From: Phytohabitans aurantiacus
Lineage (GTDB): Bacteria; Actinomycetota; Actinomycetes; Mycobacteriales; Micromonosporaceae
Assembly: GCF_027923225.1 (NCBI RefSeq)
Contig: NZ_BSDI01000027.1
Location: forward strand, 1-64,000
Direction of reading: 5' to 3'
Length of the DNA stretch: 64,000 nt
Shown: positions 41,376-49,338 of the stretch, in pieces
How the letters are laid out: each line of letters begins with the position of its first letter
Position numbering within the stretch: the first letter of the stretch is position 1
Position numbers and translations under genes: made by a program
The notes under the pieces: model-generated
Told to the model about the DNA's origin: nothing
The model's input: only the letters and a program-made list of their open reading frames with translations
Databases searched by the model: none

Positions 41376-42773
41376 CTAGCCGACGAGGGTCTTGACGGCG
41401 GCGGTCAGCGCGGTGAGGCCGGCACGGGCGTCGGCGAACAGCATCGCCGTCTTCGGATCGGTGTACAGCTCGTTGTCGATGCCGGCGTAGCCGTGCCCCA
41501 TCGAACGCTTGATGACGATGACGGTGGAGGCGCGATCGACGTCGAGGATCGGCATACCGGAGATCGCGGTGCCGGGCCGACGGGCTGCGGGGTTGGTCAC
41601 GTCGTTGGCGCCCACCACGAGAGCCACGTCGGCCTGCGGCAGCTCGGCGTTGGCCTGCTCCAGCTCGAGCATCTGCGTGTAGGGCACGTTCGCCTCGGCG
41701 AGCAGCACGTTCATGTGCCCGGGCATCCGTCCGGCGACCGGGTGGATGGCGTAACCGACCTCGGTGCCGCGGGAGGCGAGCAGTTCGGCGAGCTCCCGCA
41801 TGGCGTGCTGCGCCTGCGCGGCCGCCAGCCCGTAACCGGGTACGACGATCACCTTGCGCGCGTACGCGAGCTGGATCGCCGCGTCGTCCGCCTGGATCGC
41901 GCGCACCGCCGCGTTAGCCCCGGCGCCCGTCGCCGGCTCGTCGCCCGTGCCGAAGCCGCCGAGCAGGATCGCGCCCAGCGAGCGGTTCATCGCCGCGGCC
42001 ATGAGCCCGGTGAGTATGGCGCCGGAGGCGCCGACCAGCGCACCCGCGACGATGAGCACGTTGCTGTCCACCACGAAACCAGCCATCGCGACCGCCGTGC
42101 CGGTGCACGCGTTGAGCAACGAGATCACCACTGGTGCGTCGGCGCCGCCGATCGGCAGCACCAGCAGCACGCCGGCGGCCAGGACCGCCACGGCCAGGAT
42201 CGCCAGGGCCACGCCGCCGCCGGATCCGGCGAGGAGCAGGCCGGCGCAGACCGCCGCCGCGACGGCGAGGCCACCGCCGAGCACCCGGGCGCCGCGGACC
42301 AGTACCGGACGTCCGGGGACCAGGCCCTGGAGCTTCCCGGCGGCCACGAGCGATCCGGCGAACGTCACCGCGCCGATGACCAGGTCCAGCACCGCCGGTA
42401 CCCGGACCGACGCGCCCGCCGCGGGCGGCGCGAGCTCGGGTACGGCCACCAGCGCCGCCGCCCCGCCACCGACCGCGTTGAACACGCTGACAAGCTGGGG
42501 CATGGCGGTCATCGGTACGGCGCGCGCTGCGGCCCATCCGGCGCCGGTGCCGACGGCGGTGCCGGCGATCATGATGGTCCAGCCCAGTGCGGTACCGCCG
42601 CCGGAGTCGACGACCAGCAGCAGGGTGGCGGCCATGGCGACGGCCATCCCGGCGATCGACACGCGGTTGCCCCGGCGCGCGGTCGCGGGGGAGTTCATCA
42701 GGTGCAGGCCGGCCACGAAGAGCACGGCGGCGGCGAGATAAGCCAGCCGAACAACGGTGTCCACTGTGCTCAT
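41376..42773 (-). CDS. pntB: NAD(P) transhydrogenase beta subunit
   Basis: The 465-residue subunit has about eight membrane segments (residues 1-270) and a C-terminal NADP-binding dIII domain. The dIII domain carries VPGYGLAAAQAQHAMRELAE, the GYAIHPVAGRMPGHMNVLLA loop, VVGANDVTNPAARRPGTAIS and KRSMGHGYAGIDNELY. With the split alpha subunit it couples the proton gradient to hydride transfer from NADH to NADP. ATG 42773 overlaps the pntAB stop. The pairing with a ferredoxin and NADPH module fits a role in balancing NADH and NADPH. Confidence 0.95.
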   Translation of the reverse strand: MSTVDTVVRLAYLAAAVLFVAGLHLMNSPATARRGNRVSIAGMAVAMAATLLLVVDSGGGTALGWTIMIAGTAVGTGAGWAAARAVPMTAMPQLVSVFNAVGGGAAALVAVPELAPPAAGASVRVPAVLDLVIGAVTFAGSLVAAGKLQGLVPGRPVLVRGARVLGGGLAVAAAVCAGLLLAGSGGGVALAILAVAVLAAGVLLVLPIGGADAPVVISLLNACTGTAVAMAGFVVDSNVLIVAGALVGASGAILTGLMAAAMNRSLGAILLGGFGTGDEPATGAGANAAVRAIQADDAAIQLAYARKVIVVPGYGLAAAQAQHAMRELAELLASRGTEVGYAIHPVAGRMPGHMNVLLAEANVPYTQMLELEQANAELPQADVALVVGANDVTNPAARRPGTAISGMPILDVDRASTVIVIKRSMGHGYAGIDNELYTDPKTAMLFADARAGLTALTAAVKTLVG

Positions 42774-43060
42774 CGCTGGCTCCCGGGGCGGAACATGCCG
42801 AGCATCCGGTCGGTCACCACGTACCCGCCGACCACGTTCATGGCGGCGAACGCGGTTGCCAGGAAGCCGACGGCGTACTCGGCGGCGGTACCGGCCACGG
42901 CCGTCACCAGCAGCGCGCCGGCGAGGATGACGCCATGGATGGCGTTGGTGGCGGACATCAGGGGCGTGTGCAGGGTGGCCGGGACCTTGCCGATAACCTC
43001 GATCCCGACCAGCAGGCCGAGGACGAAGACGCTCAAGGCGGCCAGCAGTCCGGCGCTCAC
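42770..43060 (-). CDS. pntAB: NAD(P) transhydrogenase alpha-2 subunit (membrane part)
   Basis: The 96-residue protein has three membrane helices and the family segment VPATLHTPLMSATNAIHGVI with VGGYVVTDRMLGMF. It is the dII membrane piece of the alpha subunit, encoded separately as in most actinobacteria. It overlaps its neighbours by four bases at each end. Confidence 0.95.
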   Translation of the reverse strand: MSAGLLAALSVFVLGLLVGIEVIGKVPATLHTPLMSATNAIHGVILAGALLVTAVAGTAAEYAVGFLATAFAAMNVVGGYVVTDRMLGMFRPGSQR

Positions 43061-44196
43061 GGCGTCGCTCCCTTCCGGACAGATCCCTTGTGGACGATCC
43101 GGCCGCCGTGGGTGACGACGACGCCGGCCTGGATCTCATCGGCGAGGTCGATGGCCACGACCCCGTCCCGCACCAGGTGCCGCAGCAACGCCACGACGTT
43201 GCGCGAGTACGCGCGCGACGCCGCACCCGGCACCGTCGCGGCCAGGTTGCCAGCGCCGACGACGATGACCCCCTCGTCCGTGACCACAGTGGTGTCCGGC
43301 AGGGAGAGCGACACGTTCCCGCCGCGCGGCCCGGCGGCCAGGTCGACCACCACCGAGCCTGGCGCCATCGCCTTGACCGCGTCGTCGTCGAGCAGCACCG
43401 GCGGCCGGTGGCCCGGCACCAGCGCCGTGGTCAGCACGATGTCGTGCCGCGCCACGTGCGCGGCCAGGGCGGCCCGCTCGGCATCCTGCTCGCCGGTGGC
43501 CAGCGCCCGGGCGTAGCCGCCCGCGGCAGCGCCCCCGGCGGGCGCGGCGATCTCAAGAAAGGTAGCGCCGACGGAGACGACCTCGGTCCGCGACTCCGGC
43601 CGGATGTCGTACCCGGACACGACCGCGCCGAGACGTCGCGCGGTCGCCATGGCCTGCAGTCCGGCTACACCCGCGCCGAGCACCAGCACGCGGGCCGGCG
43701 GCGCCGCACCGGCCGCGGTCACCAGCATCGGCAGGTAGCCGCCGAACGCGTTCGCGGCCACCAGCACCGCCTTGTACCCGGCCACGTTCGCCTGCGACGT
43801 CAACGCGTCCATGCCCTGCACGCGCGAGATGCGCCGCGGCAGGCCCTCGAAGGTGACGGCCGTGACGCCGTGTCCGGCTAGGCTGCCGGCGTACGCGCGG
43901 TCGTCGATCGCGTCGAGCAGGCCGATGAGCGCCTGCCCGGCGCGCAATTGGCCTTCGCCGGGCCGGCCCACCACCGCCAGCACGTCCGCGCGGGCCAGCG
44001 CCTCGGCGTCGGTCACCACCTCGGCGCCGGCGACGGCGTACGCCTCGTCGGAGAAGTGGGCCGCGGCGCCGGCGCCGGCCTGCACAAGCACGGTGACACC
44101 GTCGGCGCACAGGCCGCGCACGTCGACGGGGACCAGCGCGACACGCCGTTCCACGAGGGCGGTCTCGCGCGGTACGCCAACCGTCAAGGTCACCAT
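43057..44196 (-). CDS. pntAA: NAD(P) transhydrogenase alpha-1 subunit (NAD-binding)
   Basis: The 379-residue soluble dI domain starts MVTLTVGVPRETALVERRVA, with the alanine-dehydrogenase-like fold. Conserved pieces are MDALTSQANVAGYKAVLVAA and VLVLGAGVAGLQAMATARRL. It is the first gene of the minus-strand pnt-por operon. The divergent 142-base gap to gap contains DevR-box sites, so the entire seven-gene operon is likely DevR-controlled. ATG 44196 follows AAGGAGC. Confidence 0.95.
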   Translation of the reverse strand: MVTLTVGVPRETALVERRVALVPVDVRGLCADGVTVLVQAGAGAAAHFSDEAYAVAGAEVVTDAEALARADVLAVVGRPGEGQLRAGQALIGLLDAIDDRAYAGSLAGHGVTAVTFEGLPRRISRVQGMDALTSQANVAGYKAVLVAANAFGGYLPMLVTAAGAAPPARVLVLGAGVAGLQAMATARRLGAVVSGYDIRPESRTEVVSVGATFLEIAAPAGGAAAGGYARALATGEQDAERAALAAHVARHDIVLTTALVPGHRPPVLLDDDAVKAMAPGSVVVDLAAGPRGGNVSLSLPDTTVVTDEGVIVVGAGNLAATVPGAASRAYSRNVVALLRHLVRDGVVAIDLADEIQAGVVVTHGGRIVHKGSVRKGATP

Positions 44197-44253
44197 CTCG
44201 GCTCCTTCCGCATGCTCGTCCTCCACGCTGCCCTTGCCCGCGCTCCGGCCGGC

Positions 44254-44290
44254 AGGGCCGTGCGGGACCTGGTGACGGGACCTTCGCCCC
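44254..44290. promoter_or_regulatory. DevR-box cluster between pntAA and gap
   Basis: The best site is GGGACCTTCGCCCC at 44277-44290. Additional half sites AGGGCC (44254-44259) and GGGACCT (44264-44270) lie beside it. The cluster is in the divergent gap and can drive both the pnt-por operon and the gap-DUF1876 genes. Confidence 0.75.
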
Positions 44291-44338
44291 TGGAGCGACC
44301 GGGAGCGCGGGCACACGCTCGGACATGGAGGTGGACTC

Positions 44339-45352
44339 ATGAACTACCGGATCGCGATCAACGGGTTCGGCCGGATCGGCCGCGCCTACCTGCGTTGCCT
44401 GCTGGAGCGGGGCCTTGTCGACCACGGCTTCGAGGTGGTCGGTGTCAACGACCTGTGGCCGGCGGAGACGCTGGCGCAGCTACTGGCGTACGACTCGACG
44501 TTCGGTCCGCTGGACAGCGAAGTCGTCATCGAGGACGACGCACTGCTGCTCGGTGGCCGGCGCATCGCCATGTTCCGCGAGCGGGAGCCGGAGCGGCTGC
44601 CGTGGGCGGAGTTGGGCGTCGACCTGGTCATCGAGGCGACCGGCCGGCTCCGGACCCGCGACGCCGCGGCCGCGCACCTCAAGGCCGGCGCCCAGCGAGT
44701 GCTGATCAGCGCGCCGGGCAAAGAGGTCGACGCGACGATCGTGCTCGGCGTCAACGAGTCGATCTACGACCCGATCCGGCACCAGGTGCTGTCCGCGGCC
44801 TCGTGCACGACCAACTGCGCCGCGCCGATGGTGAAGGTGCTCAACGACGCCTTCGGTATCAGCCGCGGCTACCTGACGACCGTGCACGCGTACACCAACG
44901 ACCAGGCGGTCCTGGACGGGCCGCACAAGGACCTGCGCCGCGCCCGCTCCGCCGCCGTCAACATCATCCCCACCAGCACCGGCGCCGCGCGGGCGATCGG
45001 CCTGGTGCTGCCGGAGCTGGCTGGCCGGCTGGACGGCGTAGCGCTGCGGGTACCGGTCGAAGACGGCTCGATCGTGGACCTGACCTGCGAACTGCGCCAG
45101 CCGGCCACCGCGGCGGAGGTGAACACGGCGTTCGCGGCGGCCGAACGCGGCGACCTCGGTGGCGTGCTGCGCTACTCCGAGCGACCGCTGGTCTCCCGCG
45201 ACATCGTCGGCGACCCGGCCTCATGCGTCTTCGACGCCGGCCTCACCCAGTCCGACGGCACCCTGGTCAAGGTCTTCGGCTGGTACGACAACGAGTGGGG
45301 CTACACCAGCCGGCTGGTCGATCTGACCGCACTCATCGCCCGCCAGGGGTGA
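44339..45352 (+). CDS. gap: Type I glyceraldehyde-3-phosphate dehydrogenase
   Basis: The 337-residue enzyme starts MNYRIAINGFGRIGRAYLRC, with catalytic Cys156 in SAASCTTNCAAP and the conserved His in GYLTTVHAYTNDQ. SAAVNIIPTSTGAARAI and GWYDNEWGYTSRL complete the signature. It converts glyceraldehyde-3-phosphate to 1,3-bisphosphoglycerate. It stands alone, without pgk or tpi, and behind DevR boxes, so it is probably a second, hypoxia-induced isoenzyme. Cofactor preference cannot be decided from the NDLWPAE loop alone. Confidence 0.95.
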   Translation: MNYRIAINGFGRIGRAYLRCLLERGLVDHGFEVVGVNDLWPAETLAQLLAYDSTFGPLDSEVVIEDDALLLGGRRIAMFREREPERLPWAELGVDLVIEATGRLRTRDAAAAHLKAGAQRVLISAPGKEVDATIVLGVNESIYDPIRHQVLSAASCTTNCAAPMVKVLNDAFGISRGYLTTVHAYTNDQAVLDGPHKDLRRARSAAVNIIPTSTGAARAIGLVLPELAGRLDGVALRVPVEDGSIVDLTCELRQPATAAEVNTAFAAAERGDLGGVLRYSERPLVSRDIVGDPASCVFDAGLTQSDGTLVKVFGWYDNEWGYTSRLVDLTALIARQG

Positions 45353-45378
45353 CCCACAGCGAACAGGAGGTGGTCCCC

Positions 45379-45654
45379 GTGACACACGCACGCCGGTGGA
45401 CCGTCGACATCTACATCGACGAGCATGAAGACGAGCGGCGGACCCGCGCCGAGGCACGACTGATCAACCAGGATCGGGTCGGTGTCGCCGGAGTCGGCCT
45501 CGCCCGCCGCAACCCGGTCGACCCGGAGGTGCCGGAGATCGGTGACGAGCTGGCTGTGTCCCGCGCGCTGTCCGACCTGGCTCACCAACTGCTGGACGCC
45601 GCCGCCGGCGACATCGAGCAGCTCACGCACGACCGGCCGAGGCTGCCGGGCTGA
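45379..45654 (+). CDS. DUF1876 protein (Rv1738-like), second copy
   Basis: The 91-residue product starts at GTG 45379 after AGGAGG: MTHARRWTVDIYIDEHEDER, with the core DPEVPEIGDELAVSRALSDL. The core matches the other copy at 11432 (PEIGDEIAVARALSDL). It lies 26 bases after gap and probably shares its promoter. Homologues are dormancy-induced and proposed to bind ribosomes. Confidence 0.85.
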   Translation: MTHARRWTVDIYIDEHEDERRTRAEARLINQDRVGVAGVGLARRNPVDPEVPEIGDELAVSRALSDLAHQLLDAAAGDIEQLTHDRPRLPG

Positions 45655-45668
45655 CCGGTCCGGCAACC

Positions 45669-45682
45669 GGGACCTTGGTCCC
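45669..45682. promoter_or_regulatory. DevR box upstream of hsp20 and the hydrogenase operon
   Basis: GGGACCTTGGTCCC is a near-perfect palindrome, 59 bases before the hsp20 start. The hydrogenase genes follow hsp20 by 16 bases and so probably depend on it. Confidence 0.8.
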
Positions 45683-45740
45683 TACTCACTCCACCGCGCC
45701 CGATGTCGGATGGAAGTGGAAGGACCACAAGGAGGTCGCG

Positions 45741-46175
45741 ATGTCCACACTCACAAGGTTCCGTTCCGGAGCACTCACGCCGTTCGACTGGAGCGGGCTG
45801 TCGCTGTTCCCGTTCCTCTCCCCGAGCATCCGGCTCGAGGAGTTCCTCGAGGGCGACACCTACACCATCCGGGCCGAGCTGCCGGGGATCGACCCCGCGC
45901 ACGACCTGAGCGTGATGGTGGCCGAGGGCGAACTGCGGCTGCACGCGGAGCGGCTGACCAAGCGGGAAGAGAAGACCCGGTCCGAGTTCCACTACGGCAC
46001 CCTGTACCGCGGCATCCCCCTGCCCGTGGGCGCCAAGCTCGACACCGTCACGGCCGAGTACGCCGACGGCATCCTCACGATCAAGATGCTCGTGGGGGAG
46101 CCGGAGAAGCTCGGCAAGACGATCCCGGTGACCGTCGTTCCGGCCAAGGCCGGCAAGAAGGTCGCTGAGAAGTAG
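45741..46175 (+). CDS. Hsp20/alpha-crystallin small heat shock protein, second copy
   Basis: The 144-residue protein starts MSTLTRFRSGALTPFDWSGL after AAGGAGG. Its alpha-crystallin domain (about 35-125) has YTIRAELPGIDPAHDLSVMV, RSEFHYGTLYRGIPLPVGAK and YADGILTIKML. A Lys-rich tail follows (VPAKAGKKVAEK). The N-terminal arm resembles mycobacterial HspX more than the copy at 33179 does. It is the first gene of the hydrogenase operon (16 bases to the next start). Confidence 0.93.
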   Translation: MSTLTRFRSGALTPFDWSGLSLFPFLSPSIRLEEFLEGDTYTIRAELPGIDPAHDLSVMVAEGELRLHAERLTKREEKTRSEFHYGTLYRGIPLPVGAKLDTVTAEYADGILTIKMLVGEPEKLGKTIPVTVVPAKAGKKVAEK

Positions 46176-46191
46176 TCCGGAAGGGAGCACG

Positions 46192-47286
46192 ATGGCCGCG
46201 CTGCTGACGTCCCTGGATTCCCTGGTCGCCGCGCTTCGGGCGGACCGGCGCCAGGTCATCGGGCCGACGGTCCGCGACGGGGCCATCGTGCTCGCCGAGC
46301 TGGACTCGGCACGGCAACTTCCCTACGGCTGGGGCGTGCGGGTGGCGCCGGGCGGCTACCGGTTGCGCGAGCGTGCCGACCGGGCCGCCTTTGGCCACTC
46401 CGCCGGCCCGCAGTCGTGGAAGGCGTACCTGCACCCGCCACGCACCGAGCTGTGGAGCACGCGGCGCGGCGAGTCCCCTGCGGAGCCCGACGAGCCGCCG
46501 CCGCGGTACGCCTTCCTGGGCGTGCGCCCGTGCGACCTGCGCGCCATCGGGGTGCTCGACCGGGTGCTCGGCCAGGGCAAGTATCCCAGCGTCCGGTACG
46601 CCGCGCGCCGGGCGGCCACCTTCATCGTGGCCGTCAACTGCACCGAGCCGGGCGAGGCGTGCTTCTGTGTGAGCGCCGGCGGTGGGCCGAAGGCCGCGGC
46701 CGGATACGACCTCGTCCTGACCGAGCTGATCGGCGCGGACACGGTGCGGTACGTGGTGGAGGCTGGTTCGGAAAAGGGCGAGCGCCTGCTATCCACACTG
46801 GACACCTATCCCGCGGACGCCGCCACGGCGGAGGCGTCCGCGGCGGTCGACGCGGCCGCCGGCCGGATGGGACGGGCATTGCCGCCCGGTGACCTGCGGG
46901 CACTGATCGCAGAGAAGCGGGACGCCGCCCACTGGGACGACGTGGCCAGCCGCTGCCTGTCCTGCGCGAACTGCACCATGGTCTGCCCGACCTGCTTCTG
47001 CACCACCGTGGAGGACACCACGGACCTGACGGGCGAGGTGGCGGGCCGCTGGCAGCGCTGGGACTCCTGCTTCGACCCCGACTTCTCATACCTGCACGGG
47101 GGAGCGGTGCGCACCTCCACCCGCTCCCGGTACCGGCAGTGGCTCAGTCACAAGGTGGGGACCTGGCACGACCAGTTCGGGGAGGCCGGCTGTGTCGGCT
47201 GTGGACGGTGTGTCGCGTGGTGCCCGGTCGGCATCGACCTGACCGCCGAACTGGCGGCACTCGCATCCGAGGAGACAGCATCGTGA
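46192..47286 (+). CDS. hydB: NADP-linked [NiFe]-hydrogenase beta subunit (HydB/sulfhydrogenase beta type)
   Basis: The 364-residue iron-sulfur protein has an N-terminal domain with APGGYRLRERADRAAFGHSA and FLGVRPCDLRAIGVLDRVL. Two [4Fe-4S] motifs at the C-terminal side are CLSCANCTMVCPTCFC (about 260-276) and CVGCGRCVAWCP. This is the dicluster electron-transfer subunit of group 3b hydrogenases, often misnamed sulfite reductase subunit A. It links the NADPH/FAD gamma subunit to the small subunit. AAGGGAG precedes ATG 46192. Confidence 0.9.
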   Translation: MAALLTSLDSLVAALRADRRQVIGPTVRDGAIVLAELDSARQLPYGWGVRVAPGGYRLRERADRAAFGHSAGPQSWKAYLHPPRTELWSTRRGESPAEPDEPPPRYAFLGVRPCDLRAIGVLDRVLGQGKYPSVRYAARRAATFIVAVNCTEPGEACFCVSAGGGPKAAAGYDLVLTELIGADTVRYVVEAGSEKGERLLSTLDTYPADAATAEASAAVDAAAGRMGRALPPGDLRALIAEKRDAAHWDDVASRCLSCANCTMVCPTCFCTTVEDTTDLTGEVAGRWQRWDSCFDPDFSYLHGGAVRTSTRSRYRQWLSHKVGTWHDQFGEAGCVGCGRCVAWCPVGIDLTAELAALASEETAS

Positions 47287-47756
47287 TGGCGCCCCGCGAT
47301 CTGCTCGCCGAGCACCCGTTCCTGGCCGGCCTGGAACCGCGCTGGCTCGATAACCTCGCCGAGCACGCCCACCCCGTGTACCGCAACCGCCAGCACAGGC
47401 TGTTCGCCGTTGGCGGCAGCGCCCGCCACTTCTGGCTGATCCGCTCCGGACTTGTCGTCCTGGACATCCATGCTCCCGGCCGCGGAGACGTGGTCGTGGA
47501 GAGCATCGGCGCCGGAGCCGTGTTGGGCTGGTCGTGGCTGTTCTCGCCGTACCGATGGAGTTTCGGGGCGGTCGTCGTCGAAGCGATCCAAGCGATCGAG
47601 TTCGAGGCGGCGCCCGTCCGGCGGCTGATGGCCGTCGATCCGGGGCTGTCCGCGGAGTTGACCGGGCGGTTCATGCGGGTCGTGGTCGAACGCCTTCAGG
47701 CCACCCGGGTGCGCCTGCTCGACCTCTACGGGTTTCCGACCGGGGCCAAGCCATGA
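47283..47756 (+). CDS. Cyclic-nucleotide-binding-domain protein inside the hydrogenase operon
   Basis: The 157-residue protein has a single cNMP-binding fold: HPFLAGLEPRWLDNLAEHAH, VGGSARHFWLIRSGLVVLDI and ESIGAGAVLGWSWLFSPYRW. There is no HTH or other domain. The phosphate-binding arginine motif of cAMP receptors (GELALL...R-A) is replaced by GWSWLFSPYRWSFGA, so ligand binding is uncertain. Its GTG (47283) or ATG (47286) start overlaps the beta-subunit stop, and the gamma start overlaps its own stop. Such a gene is a regular but unexplained member of actinobacterial group 3b operons. Confidence 0.85.
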   Translation: MMAPRDLLAEHPFLAGLEPRWLDNLAEHAHPVYRNRQHRLFAVGGSARHFWLIRSGLVVLDIHAPGRGDVVVESIGAGAVLGWSWLFSPYRWSFGAVVVEAIQAIEFEAAPVRRLMAVDPGLSAELTGRFMRVVVERLQATRVRLLDLYGFPTGAKP

Positions 47757-48568
47757 AGAGCGCGATGATGCCGCAGCCGTACCGGGTGACCGCCCGGCGC
47801 GAGGAGACCGCCGACACCGTCACGCTCGACCTGGCGCCGCTGGCGGCACCGCTGCCGCCGTACGCGCCTGGGCAGTTCACCATGGTGTACGCGTTCGGGG
47901 TTGGCGAGGTGCCGATCTCGATCAGCGGCGGCGAGAACGGCGTCATCACGCACACCGTCCGATCGGTGGGCGCGGTCACCCGCGCGGTGTGCGCGGCCCG
48001 AGTCGGCGACACGCTGGGCCTGCGCGGCCCGTTCGGCGCAGGCTGGGGCGTCCCCGCACCGTTCGGTGCCGACCTCGTACTGGTCGCCGGCGGCATCGGG
48101 CTGGCACCGCTGCGACCGGTGCTCGACCACGCGTTGCGTGAGCGCGACCGGTACCGGCATGTGCTCCTGCTCATCGGCGCGCGCACGCCCGGTGACCTGC
48201 TCTACAGCAGCGATCACGCGGCGTGGGCGCGGGCCGGCGCTGACGTGCGGGTCACGGTCGACCGCGCGGACCGTTCCTGGACCGGCCGCGTGGGTCTGGT
48301 GACCGCACTCTTCGACGAGCTGTGGCTCGACCCCGGCCGCACCACGGCGTATGTCTGCGGTCCGGAGCTGATGATGCGCTTCACCGCCGACGCCCTACGG
48401 GCGCGCGGCATCCCGGAACCGGCGATCAGGGTGTCGCTGGAGCGCAACATGCGGTGCGGGGTGGGCTGGTGCGGTCACTGCCAGCTCGGGCCGTTGCTGC
48501 TGTGCCGGGACGGCCCCGTCGTCGGCTACGACCACGCCGCTCCACTGCTGACGGTCAAGGAGCTTTGA
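47753..48568 (+). CDS. hydG: NADP-linked [NiFe]-hydrogenase gamma subunit (FAD/NAD(P)H reductase)
   Basis: The 271-residue protein is a ferredoxin-NADP reductase-like flavoprotein: FAD domain with YAPGQFTMVYAFGVGEVPIS and NAD(P) domain with LVLVAGGIGLAPLRPVLDHA and AYVCGPELMMRFTADAL. The C-terminal [2Fe-2S] motif is NMRCGVGWCGHCQLGPLLLC. It gives the hydrogenase its NAD(P)H reactivity. It overlaps the previous and next genes by one to four bases. Confidence 0.93.
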   Translation: MKSAMMPQPYRVTARREETADTVTLDLAPLAAPLPPYAPGQFTMVYAFGVGEVPISISGGENGVITHTVRSVGAVTRAVCAARVGDTLGLRGPFGAGWGVPAPFGADLVLVAGGIGLAPLRPVLDHALRERDRYRHVLLLIGARTPGDLLYSSDHAAWARAGADVRVTVDRADRSWTGRVGLVTALFDELWLDPGRTTAYVCGPELMMRFTADALRARGIPEPAIRVSLERNMRCGVGWCGHCQLGPLLLCRDGPVVGYDHAAPLLTVKEL

Positions 48569-49338
48569 TGGACGCCCCGACGCTTGCCGTGTGGAAGTTC
48601 GCCTCGTGCGACGGGTGCCAGCTCACGCTCCTGGACTGCGAGGACGATCTGCTGATGCTGGCCGGCCGGATCAAGATCGCGCACTTCCTGGAGGCCTCCA
48701 GCGCCACCGTCGCTGGCCCCTACGACGTGTCGCTGGTCGAAGGATCCGTCACCACTCCGTCCGATGTGGAGCGCGTCAAGCGGATCCGGGCCCAGTCCAA
48801 GGCGCTGGTCGCGATCGGCGCGTGTGCCACCGCTGGCGGCATCCAGGCGCTGCGCAACTTCGCCGACGTCGACGAGTTCCGGTCGGTCGTGTACGCTCGC
48901 CCCGACTACATCCAGACGCTGGCCCGCTCGGAGCCCATCTCGACCTACGTGCCGGTCGACTACGAGCTGCGCGGCTGTCCGATCGACCGGGGTCAGCTGC
49001 TGGAGTTGCTCGGCGCGCTGCTCGCCGGCCGGCGGCCGCAACTGCCGGTCCATAGTGTCTGCTTCGAGTGCAAGGCTCGCGGTACCCCGTGCCTGCTGGT
49101 AGCCGCCGGCACGCCATGCCTCGGACCGGTCACCCAGGCAGGCTGCGGGGCGATCTGCCCGGCCTACGGGCGCGGCTGCTACGGCTGCTTCGGCCCGGTG
49201 GCGGCCACCGATCCCCGGGCGCTGCTGGCGAAACTGCGCGCGCTGGGCATGTCCGCCGACGACCTGCGCCGCGCCTTCCGCACCTTCAACGCCGCCGCGC
49301 CGGCGCTCGCGGCCATCGAGGAGACGAGCGAACCATGA
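48568..49338 (+). CDS. hydD: NADP-linked [NiFe]-hydrogenase delta (small) subunit
   Basis: The 256-residue small subunit has Cys14 and Cys17 in KFASCDGCQLTLLDCEDDL for the proximal [4Fe-4S] cluster, then AIGACATAGGIQAL and the third ligand segment ELRGCPIDRGQ. A second Cys-rich region follows (CFECKARGTPC, CGAICPAYGRGCYGCFGP). It lacks a Tat signal, consistent with a cytoplasmic enzyme. It overlaps the gamma gene by one base and the alpha gene by four. Confidence 0.95.
   Translation: MDAPTLAVWKFASCDGCQLTLLDCEDDLLMLAGRIKIAHFLEASSATVAGPYDVSLVEGSVTTPSDVERVKRIRAQSKALVAIGACATAGGIQALRNFADVDEFRSVVYARPDYIQTLARSEPISTYVPVDYELRGCPIDRGQLLELLGALLAGRRPQLPVHSVCFECKARGTPCLLVAAGTPCLGPVTQAGCGAICPAYGRGCYGCFGPVAATDPRALLAKLRALGMSADDLRRAFRTFNAAAPALAAIEETSEP

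Noticed and set aside
41286..43115. Plus-strand frame of 609 codons
   Set aside because: It is antisense to pntB and pntAB and consists of low-complexity Gly/His/Arg/Asp repeats.
43948..45654. Plus-strand frame of 568 codons covering gap
   Set aside because: Only its last 91 codons (from GTG 45379) are real, the DUF1876 protein. The rest lies in the wrong frame of gap and pntAA.
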